This document shows, in pieces, positions 42,096 to 50,594 of a stretch of DNA of 64,000 nucleotides. The position numbers were made by a program, and so were the translations under genes. Each line of letters opens with the position of its first letter. Position 1 is the first letter of the stretch. The stretch comes from Rhodococcus sovatensis (GTDB lineage: Bacteria > Actinomycetota > Actinomycetes > Mycobacteriales > Mycobacteriaceae): positions 4,216,001 through 4,280,000 of the forward strand of contig NZ_CP147846.1 of the NCBI RefSeq assembly GCF_037327425.1, given 5' to 3'. The notes under the pieces are model-generated. The model was not told the DNA's origin and ran no database searches. It was given only the letters and a program-made list of their open reading frames with translations.

Positions 42096-43031
42096 ATGGA
42101 CATCACCCCGAAAAGAGGCCGCTTCGGCTGGCTTCGACGCATCGAAGAGCTGGACCCGGTGACGGACTGCCACACCATCCACCGCATCACCGCCGGCTAC
42201 GAATTCCCTTGGGACTACACGCGAGCACTCGAATTCGCATTGTTCCGAACCTATTGCGTGCCCAGCATCTCCAAGCTTCTAGAGAAGACCGGCGAATTTC
42301 GGGACCGCCCACAGAAGCGGTACGACGACACCTCGCTCCTGATGGCCGAGATGCTCGAACACGGGTACGACTCCGAACGTGGACGCGAGGCGCTTCGCAC
42401 AGTCAATCGAATGCACGGAAAGTACACCATCGACAACGACGACATGTTGTACGTGCTGACCACGTTCATCTACGAACCCATCGACTGGATCGACAACTAC
42501 GGGTGGCGCAGATTGCACCCCAAGGAGCGCCTCGCGGCTTTCCACTTCTACCGCGAAGTCGGAATTCGCATGGGTATCAAGAACATTCCGGAATCTTTCA
42601 CCGAGTTCGCGAAGTTCAAGCTCGACTACGAGGAGCACACGTTCCGCTTCACCGAGGACAACCACAAGGTCGGTACGTATACCCTCGAACTGTTCTGCTC
42701 GTGGTTCCCCGCCGCCGTGCATCCGGCGGTACGACGGGGTGTCTACGCGCTGATGGACGACAGGATGGCGTCCGCGTTCGGCTTCCCCGCGGGCTCCCCC
42801 GGTCTGAGGCGCGTTGCCGAGGCAAGCTTGCGTCTGCGGGCCCGCAGCGAGCGTTTCCTGCCTACACGCAAACGCTCCCGCAGCACCGACGACGCCGGAA
42901 ACAAGACCTACCCCGGCTACCCGGGCAACTACAGGCCGAAGGACCTGGGTGCACTGAACTGTCCGTACTCGTCGGAGAAATCAGGCGAAAGCCTTCCCCG
43001 CCCAGCCGTCGAGCACCCCTCGAAACTCTGA
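42096..43031 (+). CDS. MpaB-family oxygenase-like protein 3
   Basis: The 311-residue protein is close to the fungal MpaB-type subgroup: YEFPWDYTRALEFALFRTYCVPSI, then TGEFRDRPQKRYDDT, LRTVNRMHGKYTIDNDDMLY and GWRRLHPKERLAAFHFY. Members of this family cleave or oxygenate prenyl-like or fatty side chains, but only a few have been tested. It is 4 bp after the aldehyde dehydrogenase stop, so the two are probably cotranscribed, which suggests an aldehyde product. The last ~50 bp overlap the 3' end of a convergent hydrolase gene. Confidence 0.83.
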   Translation: MDITPKRGRFGWLRRIEELDPVTDCHTIHRITAGYEFPWDYTRALEFALFRTYCVPSISKLLEKTGEFRDRPQKRYDDTSLLMAEMLEHGYDSERGREALRTVNRMHGKYTIDNDDMLYVLTTFIYEPIDWIDNYGWRRLHPKERLAAFHFYREVGIRMGIKNIPESFTEFAKFKLDYEEHTFRFTEDNHKVGTYTLELFCSWFPAAVHPAVRRGVYALMDDRMASAFGFPAGSPGLRRVAEASLRLRARSERFLPTRKRSRSTDDAGNKTYPGYPGNYRPKDLGALNCPYSSEKSGESLPRPAVEHPSKL

Positions 43032-44045
43032 CGACAGGGGCAGCGGAACGTTGATGTCGAGACCGGTGGCCGGCAACGGCCCCAACTCGGCAAGCATGTG
43101 CGACGCGTTGATCAGCCGTGCGTAGTCGACGTCGGTTCCGGCCAGTGCGTCGAACAATCGATCAGTCTGCCCGCAGGAGACGTTGAGGTCCTTCTCGGAG
43201 CACGTCAGCAGCACATCGGTATCCGCTGGAAGAGTCTGGGCCACGGCGGCAGGGTCCACCGCGTCCGCTTCGGCGAGGAACTGCGCGTTGCTTCCACTGA
43301 ACCCGACCGCGGCCAACACCTCGTCGTCGGGGTAGGGCAGCGAACGCCCCGCACGCAACTCGGCGATCGTCTCGTCCAGACGGCTACGCAGTGCATCGGC
43401 GTCGGCCGGAAGGATCTGCCCCGAGGCGACGGCCGCGTCGAAATTGCGGTTCAGCTGCGCGTGCAGCAGATCGAAGTATCGGAGAGACAGCGGCGCCAGC
43501 AGTCCGAGCTTCCCGATGTCGGGGATGCGTTCGGTCAGCGCGAGCGCGGTGAGGCCACCTTCGCTGTGGCCCACAACAGCGAAGTCGTCACCGCGAAGTC
43601 CGGTGTGGTCGGTGAGAAACTCGGCTGCGGCTTGGGCTCCATCGACCTGCTCGGTGAAACTGGGCGGGTCGGCCGGGTCGATGCTGGTTCGGCCGCTTCC
43701 GATCTTGTCGAACCGCAACGTGGTGACGCCGCGCTCGGCCAGTACCTCGGCGACGTACGCAAGAGTGTTCGGAGTGATGCCGCCGTCGACGTAGTTCCCG
43801 TTGCGATCGATCGGCCCACTGCCCGGAAGAATCAGCGCGGCGCCTCGGCGTTCGCCGACCGCTTCGCGAACACTTCCGTAGTACGTGGTCCCGTCGGACT
43901 CGAATTCGATCTCGGTGTCGGCCGATGCGTCCGGTGACCAGGGCACGTTGATCGGAGCAGCATGTGCCGTCGCCCCTCCCACCGATACGAGCAACGACAC
44001 GGACAGACCAAGAATCTTCTTTCGGGTCAGCATCATGTGACGCAT
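42981..44045 (-). CDS. Secreted alpha/beta-hydrolase
   Basis: The protein is about 354 residues. It has an N-terminal signal peptide (LTRKKILGLSVSLLVSVGG, cleavage probably after AHA) and an alpha/beta-hydrolase domain with LILPGSGPIDRNGNY near the oxyanion hole and nucleophile GHSEGG. It is probably an extracellular esterase or lipase-like enzyme of the S33/DUF-type hydrolases that carry a PGSGP motif. The start is taken at ATG 44045, with ATGs at 44036 and 44033 possible. Its 3' end overlaps the MpaB3 gene by 51 bp on the opposite strand. Confidence 0.83.
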   Translation of the reverse strand: MRHMMLTRKKILGLSVSLLVSVGGATAHAAPINVPWSPDASADTEIEFESDGTTYYGSVREAVGERRGAALILPGSGPIDRNGNYVDGGITPNTLAYVAEVLAERGVTTLRFDKIGSGRTSIDPADPPSFTEQVDGAQAAAEFLTDHTGLRGDDFAVVGHSEGGLTALALTERIPDIGKLGLLAPLSLRYFDLLHAQLNRNFDAAVASGQILPADADALRSRLDETIAELRAGRSLPYPDDEVLAAVGFSGSNAQFLAEADAVDPAAVAQTLPADTDVLLTCSEKDLNVSCGQTDRLFDALAGTDVDYARLINASHMLAELGPLPATGLDINVPLPLSSEFRGVLDGWAGKAFA

Positions 44046-44131
44046 GCTAACAATTCGACTTGACCAAAGCATTACCTAAGCAAGCGGTATCGTTCATTCA
44101 CACGCTCGGAACACATTGAAGGAGGCCAGTG

Positions 44132-45076
44132 ATGGCGGGTGGACTCGTTGCCTTGTTGGACGACGTTGCCGCGCTCGCGCGACTCGCGGCGGCCTCGATC
44201 GACGACGTCGGGGCAGCTACGGGCAGGGCGACGGCCAAGGCTGCGGGCGTCGTGATCGATGACGCCGCGGTGACGCCGCAGTACGTGCGCGGACTCGCCG
44301 CCGAACGGGAACTCCCGATCATCAAACGCATCGCGATCGGCTCGCTTCGCAACAAGTTGCTGATCATCCTTCCGATCGCACTGCTCCTGAGTCAGTTCCT
44401 CCCCTGGCTCTTGACACCGATCCTGATGCTCGGCGGCTGCTACCTCGCGTACGAGGCGGTCCACAAGATCTGGGGTGTCGTATTCGGGCACGGCGAACAC
44501 CATGCCGAGGCTGCCGACGAGCCGAAGGACGAGGACAGTGTCGTCTCCGGCGCAGTGCGCACCGACCTGATTCTGTCTGCCGAGATCATGGTGATCGCGC
44601 TGGACACGATTGCGTCCGAGGGCTTTTGGAACCGGCTGATCATTCTTGCGGTCGTCGCGGTCGTCATCACCATCATCGTGTACGGCGTCGTCGGGTTGAT
44701 CGTGAAGATGGACGACATCGGACTGCGGCTCGCGGAGAATTCTTCGGGTTTCGTCGAGAAGTTCGGTCGCGGCCTGGTCAAGGCAATGCCGAAGGTCATG
44801 TCGGTCCTCAGTGTCGTCGGCACCGCAGCGATGCTGTGGGTGGGTGGCCATATCCTTCTCGTCGGGATCGACGAACTCGGATTCCATCCGCTCTACGAAT
44901 TGGTCCACCACGGGGAAGAAGCTGTTCGAGGCATCGCCGGAATCGGTTCCATCCTCGCGTGGATAGTCAACACGCTGGCGTCGGCTCTGCTGGGTTTGCT
45001 CGTCGGCGCTCTGGTCGTTCTCGCGCAGCTAGGTGTAACCAAGGTGCTCGACAAGCGAAAAGCTACTGCTCACTGA
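44132..45076 (+). CDS. DUF808-family inner membrane protein
   Basis: The 314-residue membrane protein begins MAGGLVALLDDVAALARLAAAS, the conserved DUF808/YedI N-terminus, and has about five hydrophobic segments with LAYEAVHKIWGVVFGHGEHH between the first two groups. Function is unknown in all species. AAGGAGG upstream supports the ATG at 44132. It converges on the Mce3R-like gene with a 7-bp overlap. Confidence 0.87.
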   Translation: MAGGLVALLDDVAALARLAAASIDDVGAATGRATAKAAGVVIDDAAVTPQYVRGLAAERELPIIKRIAIGSLRNKLLIILPIALLLSQFLPWLLTPILMLGGCYLAYEAVHKIWGVVFGHGEHHAEAADEPKDEDSVVSGAVRTDLILSAEIMVIALDTIASEGFWNRLIILAVVAVVITIIVYGVVGLIVKMDDIGLRLAENSSGFVEKFGRGLVKAMPKVMSVLSVVGTAAMLWVGGHILLVGIDELGFHPLYELVHHGEEAVRGIAGIGSILAWIVNTLASALLGLLVGALVVLAQLGVTKVLDKRKATAH

Positions 45077-46344
45077 CCCAACAGTGTTGTGAGCATCAGC
45101 TGACGCACCCGACCTGCCGGGCCAGGCGAGAGATCGAAGTGCACGAGGCGGCCCATGTCGAAGACCAACCCCAGGGCCGCGTGCACCAGAAATCTCGCCT
45201 GCACCGCGGCGAGATCGGGGCGCGCCTCGCTGAGCAGTTGTGCCCATTTCTCGATGTTCAACCGCTGCAGATTACGCAGCGCGGAGCGCTGTTCCTTGGG
45301 CAGATTGCCGATTTCTGCGAAGTACACGGCCATGAGTTCGCTTCGCTCGAAAGACAACTCGAGATACAGATCGACGAGAGTCTCGATCGCATCCTCGGTG
45401 GTCGTCGACTGGGCGAACGCCTCGTCGAGCGCGACCGTCAACCCATCGCTCGCACGTTGGAACGCAGCGGCAAGGAGATCGGATTTGCTGGCGAAGTACC
45501 GGTAGACGCTCGACGCGTTTATTCCTGCGGCAGCACCGATATCCTCGATACTCACGCTGTGGTAACCGTGGCGGTAGAACAGCCGAATTGCCTCGTGAAG
45601 CAACTCTTCTCTCTTCGACCCGTACCCGCCGACGGTAATGACAGATGGCTGATCATCGGTGAGCTCCGGCAGATCTACTGCTAGAACACTGCGAACCGTG
45701 GACAGCAGCAGCGATTCGATCTGCTTGACGGACAACACCGATCGGTGTGCAGTGATACTCGCGACCACACTGATCGCCGCGGCCGCTATGGTCGACGCGT
45801 CAGCCTCCGATAGTTCCGGACGCACGTACATCAGCGGAGTCCGAACACGCTGATTCAGTACCGTGACCGAGCGACGCAGCGCGAGCCGGTCCGCCGGAGC
45901 AAGGTAGCGCCCCTCCCATCGATACAACCCACCGGTTCGTCGATTGTCGATGGTTGTGTCGATGATGGCCGTCATGACGGCGTCGAGCTGTTCGCGCGGA
46001 TCCTCGGCGTCCGCGTCGAGATCTGTTGCAGAGAGCAATGTTCCGGAGAGACCCATGACCGTGTGCACGAACAGGGCGTACTTCGTCGGGAAGTGCCTGT
46101 AGAGAGCAGGTCCTGAGATGTCGAGCGTTGCGGCGATGTCGTCGATCCCCACGGCGTGGTAGCCGCGCGCACTGAATGCCTCGGCCGCGGCGGTCAGGAT
46201 TTGAGCTTTGCGATCCTTGGGCCGTCGTCGGGGGGCAGGGGCAGGAGTGGAGCCTGCGGAATGACCAGATTTTGCAGGAGTGGAGCCTGCGGAATGACCA
46301 GGCTGAACCGTACTGGAGGTCGTTCCACGTCCTGTGTCGGTCAT
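45070..46344 (-). CDS. Tandem double-domain TetR regulator, Mce3R-like
   Basis: The 424-residue protein contains two complete TetR units in one chain. HTH 1 is at about 45-90 (AAAEAFSARGYHAVGIDDIA) and HTH 2 at about 245-290 (AIRLFYRHGYHSVSIEDIG), each followed by its own ligand domain. Mce3R of M. tuberculosis has this rare single-chain architecture and represses mce3 and lipid genes. Here it opens away from the echA-fadD-yrbE-mce operon, the same relationship. The ATG at 46344 has AGAGAGGTGG upstream. A 28-bp tandem repeat encodes GHSAGSTPA twice in the disordered N-terminus. Confidence 0.86.
   Translation of the reverse strand: MTDTGRGTTSSTVQPGHSAGSTPAKSGHSAGSTPAPAPRRRPKDRKAQILTAAAEAFSARGYHAVGIDDIAATLDISGPALYRHFPTKYALFVHTVMGLSGTLLSATDLDADAEDPREQLDAVMTAIIDTTIDNRRTGGLYRWEGRYLAPADRLALRRSVTVLNQRVRTPLMYVRPELSEADASTIAAAAISVVASITAHRSVLSVKQIESLLLSTVRSVLAVDLPELTDDQPSVITVGGYGSKREELLHEAIRLFYRHGYHSVSIEDIGAAAGINASSVYRYFASKSDLLAAAFQRASDGLTVALDEAFAQSTTTEDAIETLVDLYLELSFERSELMAVYFAEIGNLPKEQRSALRNLQRLNIEKWAQLLSEARPDLAAVQARFLVHAALGLVFDMGRLVHFDLSPGPAGRVRQLMLTTLLGQ
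46241..46301. repeat. 28-bp tandem repeat inside the Mce3R-like gene
   Basis: Two identical 28-bp copies (46241-46268 and 46274-46301) are separated by ATTTT. Each begins GCAGGAGTGGAGCCTGCGGA, which can form a small GCAGG/CCTGC hairpin. The 33-bp period keeps the reading frame. The unit resembles the intergenic tandem repeat at 19621-19675. It lies in the low-complexity N-terminal extension, before HTH 1. Confidence 0.75.
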
Positions 46345-46470
46345 GGTTCCACCTCTCTCGTTCGCCATCTGCGCCCCCGCCAGGTTACCCGCAGACTGTT
46401 GCCCCATCGTCGACCAACGGTACGTCTCGGCAAAGGTACTCGCGCGACTTCGATGATTGTCATGGATTCC

Positions 46471-46504
46471 TTGACATCAAAGATGATTCGAGTGCTAAGT
46501 TAGC
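46471..46504 (+). promoter_or_regulatory. Promoter candidate of the echA-fadD-mce operon with palindrome
   Basis: TTGACA (46471-46476) is a consensus -35, and CTAAGT at 46495-46500 (18-bp spacer) is a candidate -10. The -10 is embedded in GCTAAGTTAGC, a perfect 11-bp palindrome (46494-46504). The echA ATG is 72 bp downstream. A repressor site overlapping the -10 would suit the Mce3R-like regulator, though that protein is a pseudo-dimer and may prefer asymmetric sites. Confidence 0.5.
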
Positions 46505-46576
46505 GACGATTCGCATATCGCTCGTGTTCGCGTTGATCGCACAACATCGCACAACTCCGACCGAAACGGCTGCACC

Positions 46577-47377
46577 ATGACAGCTCCAGGACTTCGAACC
46601 GAACTCTCCGACGGCATTCTCCGCGTCACCGTCGATCGGCCGTCGTATATGAATGCGCTCGATGACGCCACGTGCGGAGCACTGATTTCGGCATTCGAGT
46701 TCGGCGAGGACGACGTTCGCGTCGTTGTGCTCACCGGGAGCGGAGGCTCGTTCAGTGCCGGCGCCGACGTCGTCGAACTGGCCACCGCAAGACCCGCCAG
46801 CGATGCCGAGGCGCGGCAGGCAGCCGAGCACGCGATGCATCGTGCGGGGGCGCTTGTCCGGGCGATCACCGACTGCCCGGTGCCCGTTATTGCGCAGGTC
46901 AATGGCCCTGCAGTTGGCATCGGCGCGTCGATGGCATTGGCATCCGACTTGATCTACGCGAGCGAGGACGCATATTTTCTGTTCGCTTTCAGCAAGATCG
47001 GTCTCATGCCCGACGGGGCGAGCAGCGTGCTGGTTCCGGCGGCGATCGGACGCGCGCGAACCAACGCGCTCATGCTGCTGGCGGAGCGGATGCCGGCAGA
47101 GGAGGCGTTCGCAGTCGGCCTGATCAACGACGTCCTGCCCGGCGCCGAGCTCGGGGCCCGCGTCGACGCGGTGGCCACAAGGTTGGTCCGATTGCCTCGG
47201 CGAGCCCTCGAACTGACCAAGAGATCCATCACAGATTCGACGCTGGCGTTGCTCGACGATGCGCTGCGCCGAGAGACCGAGGGGCAGATCGAATTGCTGA
47301 CATCACCTGAGTTCATTCGGCGCGTCGCTGCACTCGCCTCGCCGCAGAAGAAGTCGCCACAGAAGAAAGGGGCATGA
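46577..47377 (+). CDS. Enoyl-CoA hydratase/isomerase-family protein
   Basis: The 266-residue crotonase-fold protein has the CoA-binding SAGADVVELA (about 60-69) and GPAVGIGASMALASDL segments. The two hydratase glutamates are not in the usual places, and D146 in GLMPDGASS matches the aspartate of enoyl-CoA isomerase/PaaG-like enzymes. Double-bond isomerisation is therefore more likely than hydration. It is first in the operon with fadD and mce and overlaps fadD as ATGA (47374-47377). It probably acts on the acyl side chain of the imported lipid. The C-terminus is lysine-rich. Confidence 0.86.
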   Translation: MTAPGLRTELSDGILRVTVDRPSYMNALDDATCGALISAFEFGEDDVRVVVLTGSGGSFSAGADVVELATARPASDAEARQAAEHAMHRAGALVRAITDCPVPVIAQVNGPAVGIGASMALASDLIYASEDAYFLFAFSKIGLMPDGASSVLVPAAIGRARTNALMLLAERMPAEEAFAVGLINDVLPGAELGARVDAVATRLVRLPRRALELTKRSITDSTLALLDDALRRETEGQIELLTSPEFIRRVAALASPQKKSPQKKGA

Positions 47378-48918
47378 CCGTGTTGGACGAACCACAGCGC
47401 TCTCGCCGCAACAACTGGAACAACCAGGTCCGACGACACGCGCTGATGCAGCCGGATGCCATCGCGCTGCGCTTTCAGGGCGCGTCGACATCCTGGGCGG
47501 AGTTGTCCGATCGTGTCGATGGATGTGCCGGCGTCCTGAGCCGACGAGGGGTCGACTCAGGCGACCGAGTACTGATCCTGATGCTCAATCGCCCCGAGTA
47601 CCTCGAAGCAGTGCTGGCCATCAATGCTTTGGGTGCACTGGCGGTTCCGGTGAACTTCCGTATGACACCGCCCGAGGTTGCGTTCCTGGCACAGAACAGT
47701 GGCTCACACCTTCTCGTCACCGACGAGACATTGTCACCGCTCGCCGATGCCGTAGTCGCACAGGTGGATTCCCTGACCGAGAAGATCGTCGTCGGTGAGG
47801 AGTACGAGGCACTTCTTGCCGACTCCGAGCGTGCGGAGCCCGTCGACGTCCCGGACGACGCCCCCGCGCTCATCATGTACACCTCAGGTACCACCGGCAG
47901 GCCGAAAGGCGCCGTGCTGACGCACGCCAACATGCAGGCCCAGGCATTGACCTGTATTCGGGCCCTGCAGATGCACGGTGTCGACGAGGTTGGATTCTGC
48001 GCGTCACCGATGTTCCACATCGCCGCGCTCGGCAGCTTGGCGCCGAGTCTGCAACTGGGCATCCCGACCGTCGTGTATCCGGTCGGAGCATTCGATCCGG
48101 CGACCCTCCTGGACGTACTTGCCGCCGAACGGGTCACCACCCTGTTCCTCGTTCCGGTGCAGTGGCAGGCCATGTGCGCCGAGCAATCACGCAACCCACG
48201 AGATCTGAACCTGAGGGTCATTTCGTGGGGTGCGGCACCGGCGTCGGACACCGTATTGGAGGCCATGGCCGCAACGTTCCCGAATGCACAGAACGTGGCG
48301 GTGTTCGGCCAGACCGAGATGTCGCCCATCACCTGCGTGCTCGACGGCGAGGATGCTCTGCGCAAGCTGGGTTCGGTAGGGCGCGTCATCCCGACGATCG
48401 CGGCGCGCGTCGTCGACGACGACATGAACGATGTCCCGCGCGGTGAGATCGGTGAAATCGTCTATCGCGGACCGACTCTGATGCAGGGATACTGGGAGAA
48501 CCCGGAGGCCACGGCCGACGCATTCCACGGCGGCTGGTTCCACTCCGGCGACCTGGTCCGTCAAGACGACGAGGGTTTCGTGTTCGTGGTCGATCGCAAG
48601 AAGGACATGATCATCTCGGGCGGTGAGAACATCTACTGCGCCGAGGTTGAGAACGTCCTGTTCGGGCACCCACGCATTCTCGAAGCTGCCGTCATCGGAC
48701 GTCCCGACGACAGGTGGGGTGAAGTACCGGTCGCCGTTGTCGCACTGAAGGATTCCGAGGACCTCACCCTGGACGAGCTCGTCGTGTGGCTCGGTGATCA
48801 CCTGGCCCGCTACAAGCACCCGCGGGAGCTCGTCATCCTCGATGCACTTCCCCGAAACGCAAGCGGCAAGGTCGTCAAGGTCGCTCTGCGCCAGTCACAT
48901 TCGACCACGCCTGCCTGA
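47374..48918 (+). CDS. Fatty-acyl-CoA synthetase (FadD-type) of the mce operon
   Basis: The 514-residue ANL-superfamily ligase activates a carboxylic acid to acyl-CoA through an acyl-AMP. Motifs: IMYTSGTTGRPKGA (P-loop), FGQTEMSP, GWFHSGDLVRQDDEG with the DRKKDMIISGGENI hinge region, and the catalytic lysine in RNASGKVVK. A fadD gene next to yrbE also starts the M. tuberculosis mce1 operon (fadD5), so imported lipid is probably activated at once. It is coupled to echA by ATGA and is followed by yrbEA after a 3-bp gap. Confidence 0.9.
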   Translation: MTVLDEPQRSRRNNWNNQVRRHALMQPDAIALRFQGASTSWAELSDRVDGCAGVLSRRGVDSGDRVLILMLNRPEYLEAVLAINALGALAVPVNFRMTPPEVAFLAQNSGSHLLVTDETLSPLADAVVAQVDSLTEKIVVGEEYEALLADSERAEPVDVPDDAPALIMYTSGTTGRPKGAVLTHANMQAQALTCIRALQMHGVDEVGFCASPMFHIAALGSLAPSLQLGIPTVVYPVGAFDPATLLDVLAAERVTTLFLVPVQWQAMCAEQSRNPRDLNLRVISWGAAPASDTVLEAMAATFPNAQNVAVFGQTEMSPITCVLDGEDALRKLGSVGRVIPTIAARVVDDDMNDVPRGEIGEIVYRGPTLMQGYWENPEATADAFHGGWFHSGDLVRQDDEGFVFVVDRKKDMIISGGENIYCAEVENVLFGHPRILEAAVIGRPDDRWGEVPVAVVALKDSEDLTLDELVVWLGDHLARYKHPRELVILDALPRNASGKVVKVALRQSHSTTPA

Positions 48919-48921
48919 CCG

Positions 48922-49731
48922 GTGAGTTTCGAACTCCCCGCCGCCGCATCGCCGGCGCGCGATCTCGCGAACCAGGTCGGCGGCCTACTCGCGTTCTCGG
49001 TGACTGCACTGTCGCGGACTGTCACGACGATTCTACGACGACGGTTGTCTCTCGAAGAGACGGTCACGCAAGCGTCGTTCGTCGCACGGGTGTGCACCGT
49101 GCCGGCACTGTTGCTGATGCTCCCGATCGGCGTGCTGATCGCAGTGTCGGTCGGCTCACTCGCTGGAAGACTAGGCGCTGGTGCCTATTCCGGTGCTGTC
49201 GTCGCGTTCGTGGTCGTCGGTCAGGCTGCAGCGCTCGTCTGTGCGTTGATGCTGGCCGGAGTGGCGGGCTCGGCAATCTGCGCGGACTTGGGTTCGCGAA
49301 CCATCCGCGAGGAAATAGCGGCAATGGAGGTGATGGGCCTCGACGTCGTGGCGCGTCTCGTCGTGCCCAGGCTCATCGCATCGATGTTCGTCGCGGTGGT
49401 CGTGTGCGGAATGGTCACGGCCGTGGGCGTCGGCGCCTGCTTCTTCTATCAGGTCTTCGTCGCCGATCAATCCGCGGGCGCGTTTCTCGCCACGTTCAGT
49501 GAGTACGGGCGGGTCTCCGACTTCGCGATGGCAATGGTCAAGTCGGTGTGCTTTGCGGTGACGTCGACTCTGATCGCGTCGTTCAAAGGTCTACACGCCA
49601 AGGGTGGCCCGAGTGGTGTCGCCGACGCCGTCAACGAGGCCGTCGTGCTCGCGTTCGTCATGGTCTTCGTCGTCAATACTGTGCTCTCTCAGCTCTATGC
49701 GGTCGTCGTGCCAGCGGTGGGGACCTACTGA
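48922..49731 (+). CDS. yrbEA: Mce-system permease YrbEA
   Basis: The 269-residue MlaE-type integral membrane permease starts at GTG and has about five or six membrane helices. The conserved EExAxxxMG-like cytoplasmic element is visible as REEIAAMEVMGLDVV (about residues 130-145), which contacts the MceG/Mkl ATPase. The ATPase gene is not in this window. It overlaps yrbEB by one base. Confidence 0.92.
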   Translation: MSFELPAAASPARDLANQVGGLLAFSVTALSRTVTTILRRRLSLEETVTQASFVARVCTVPALLLMLPIGVLIAVSVGSLAGRLGAGAYSGAVVAFVVVGQAAALVCALMLAGVAGSAICADLGSRTIREEIAAMEVMGLDVVARLVVPRLIASMFVAVVVCGMVTAVGVGACFFYQVFVADQSAGAFLATFSEYGRVSDFAMAMVKSVCFAVTSTLIASFKGLHAKGGPSGVADAVNEAVVLAFVMVFVVNTVLSQLYAVVVPAVGTY

Positions 49732-50594
49732 TGGCCTACGTCCTGAGAGGCTCCGACAGTCTTCATCGCTTGAAGATTCGAAGCCGCGCGGCTGCTACGG
49801 CATTCGCCGAACTGGGCCGTCACATGACGTTCTTCGCCGAGACCGTCGCAGCCATTCCCTTCACGCTGCGGCGGTACTCCAAGCACGTGGCGCAGCATGT
49901 AGGTGAAGTCAGCTTCGGGTACGCCTCGCTGCTCGCGGGCGGTGGGACAATCGGAATCGTCTTTGCGATGTCTGCCGTCGCCGCAATGATGGTCGGTGTC
50001 GAGACGTACCGCGGCCTCGAGCTGATCGGGTTGACGTCGTTGTCCGGCTTGCTCTCTGCCATCGCGAACACCCGCGAACTCGCACCCGTCATCGCCAGTA
50101 TCGCCCTTGCCGCCAAGGTCGGCACCGGGTTCACCGCGCAGCTCGGAGCAATGCGCATCTCCGACGAGATCGACGCACTCGACTCGATGGCCGTACGCCC
50201 GATTCCGTTTCTGGCCACGACACGCGTAATCGCAGCCGTCGTCTGCATCGTGCCGATCTACATGGTCGGCCTGATCTCGACGTTCGTCGCAACACGCTTG
50301 GTCGTCGTCACGTTCGGCGGCAGTTCGGCAGGAACCTACGACTACTACTTTCACCTGGCATTGACTCCGGCGGACCTGACCTACTCGGTCGTCAAAGCCG
50401 CTGTGTTCGCTGTCATCGTTGCACTCGTGCACTGCTCCTACGGTTTTCACGCTTCCGGTGGTCCAGAGGGAGTCGGCAGGGCTGCAGGGCGAGCTCTGCG
50501 CACCTCCATCCTCGCCATCGGAATCACGGACGTCTTCCTGACATTCGTCCTATGGGGAATCGTTCCCACCGTCCCTGGACTCGGTGCATCGTGA
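49731..50594 (+). CDS. yrbEB: Mce-system permease YrbEB
   Basis: The 287-residue partner of YrbEA is also of the MlaE family. It has the equivalent cytoplasmic motif ISDEIDALDSMAVRPI (about residues 143-158) and a C-terminal HASGGPEGVGRAAGRA segment. The two permeases form the membrane channel for the Mce needle complex. It overlaps yrbEA by a base (TGATG) and mceA by GTGA. Confidence 0.92.
   Translation: MAYVLRGSDSLHRLKIRSRAAATAFAELGRHMTFFAETVAAIPFTLRRYSKHVAQHVGEVSFGYASLLAGGGTIGIVFAMSAVAAMMVGVETYRGLELIGLTSLSGLLSAIANTRELAPVIASIALAAKVGTGFTAQLGAMRISDEIDALDSMAVRPIPFLATTRVIAAVVCIVPIYMVGLISTFVATRLVVVTFGGSSAGTYDYYFHLALTPADLTYSVVKAAVFAVIVALVHCSYGFHASGGPEGVGRAAGRALRTSILAIGITDVFLTFVLWGIVPTVPGLGAS

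Noticed and set aside
46241..46301. Short spaced repeat as a CRISPR
   Set aside because: There are only two copies, the spacer is 5 bp, it is inside a coding gene and no cas gene is near.
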